From NCBI GenBank assembly GCA_001941075.1, contig MSHH01000036.1:1-38282 (forward strand): a stretch of 38,282 bases of DNA, given 5' to 3'. A model generated the notes under the pieces. It saw only the letters and a list, made by a program, of their open reading frames with translations, was not told the DNA's origin and made no database searches. The position numbers were made by a program, and so were the translations under genes. Positions 38,216 through 38,282 of this stretch are shown here, in pieces (position 1 is the first letter of the stretch; each line of letters opens with the position of its first letter). Source of the stretch: Oscillospiraceae bacterium Zagget6 (GTDB lineage Bacteria > Bacillota > Clostridia > Oscillospirales > Oscillospiraceae).

Positions 38216-38282
38216 AAATAGAAGAATTACGCACCAGACTAGCGAAAGGGGAAGATCCGCGGCGAACAGACCGTGGAAACAT
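38212..38282 (+). CDS. Start of an unidentified gene (cut by window edge)
   Basis: Starts ATG at 38212 and reads MKIEELRTRLAKGEDPRRTD, then off the edge. The opening resembles starts of ATP-binding or phage/transposon-type proteins, but 23 residues are too few to assign a family. It may belong to a mobile element whose insertion truncated the secreted protein gene. Confidence 0.4.
   Translation, partial: MKIEELRTRLAKGEDPRRTDRGN

Noticed and set aside
1-38282. tRNA or rRNA genes
   Set aside because: No cloverleaf or rRNA-like sequence was recognised on either strand; a tRNAscan run would be decisive.

Overview
The window looks like chromosome from a gut-type, fairly GC-rich member of the Clostridia (Oscillospiraceae-like: Flavonifractor, Lawsonibacter and relatives). 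This is inferred from gene content, Gram-positive style Shine-Dalgarno sites (AGGAGG), sigma-A promoters with 17-base spacers and the mobile-element repertoire. It was not confirmed by any search.

Layout. (1) 1-8840, all minus strand: the head and tail-start module of a siphovirus-type prophage. In transcription order it holds small terminase, large terminase, portal, scaffold, major capsid, head-tail connector, head closure protein, tail terminator, tail tube, two tail-assembly chaperones joined by a probable -1 frameshift, and the start of the tape measure protein, which is cut by the window edge. Several gaps carry short 7-base tandem repeats, GC-rich palindromic repeats or a 165-base tandem duplication. 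(2) 8993-10703: guaA with a clean promoter and a terminator. (3) About 10653-21807: an 11.1 kb integrative mobilizable element inserted at the guaA terminator and bounded by a 28-base direct repeat. It holds a tyrosine integrase, a repressor with a divergent promoter pair, a small HTH (Xis-like) gene, a RepA-like ATPase, a structured candidate oriT, and a MobV relaxase broken by an in-frame TAG. Its AT-rich cargo is a controller HTH gene, a BsuBI/PstI-type restriction-modification pair and a DUF262 + HEPN gene pair. (4) 21808-22309: a terminator and repeat debris.

(5) 22310-29886, minus strand: a catabolic operon made of a TRAP transporter (dctP, dctQ, dctM), a split transketolase, a short-chain dehydrogenase and ribulose-phosphate 3-epimerase. 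An FCD-type GntR regulator lies upstream. A shared candidate operator follows the -10 boxes of both the regulator and dctP, so substrate uptake, oxidation and carbon transfer into the pentose phosphate pathway are probably co-induced. The substrate cannot be named from sequence.

(6) 30385-33444: a TetR regulator divergent from oleate hydratase and a Cytidylate_kin2-type P-loop protein, likely a fatty-acid stress unit. (7) 33588-38215: a second TetR regulator divergent from an operon. That operon encodes a protein with five exact 13-residue calcium-loop-like repeats, a small unknown protein, a second Cytidylate_kin2 protein, an MMPL/RND transporter, and a secreted protein that looks truncated near its start. 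Another reading frame starts at the right edge.

The most interesting parts are the guaA-borne defence cargo, the twin TetR / kinase-like modules in regions 6 and 7, the frameshift in the tail chaperones, and the 7-base repeat family shared by prophage and host.
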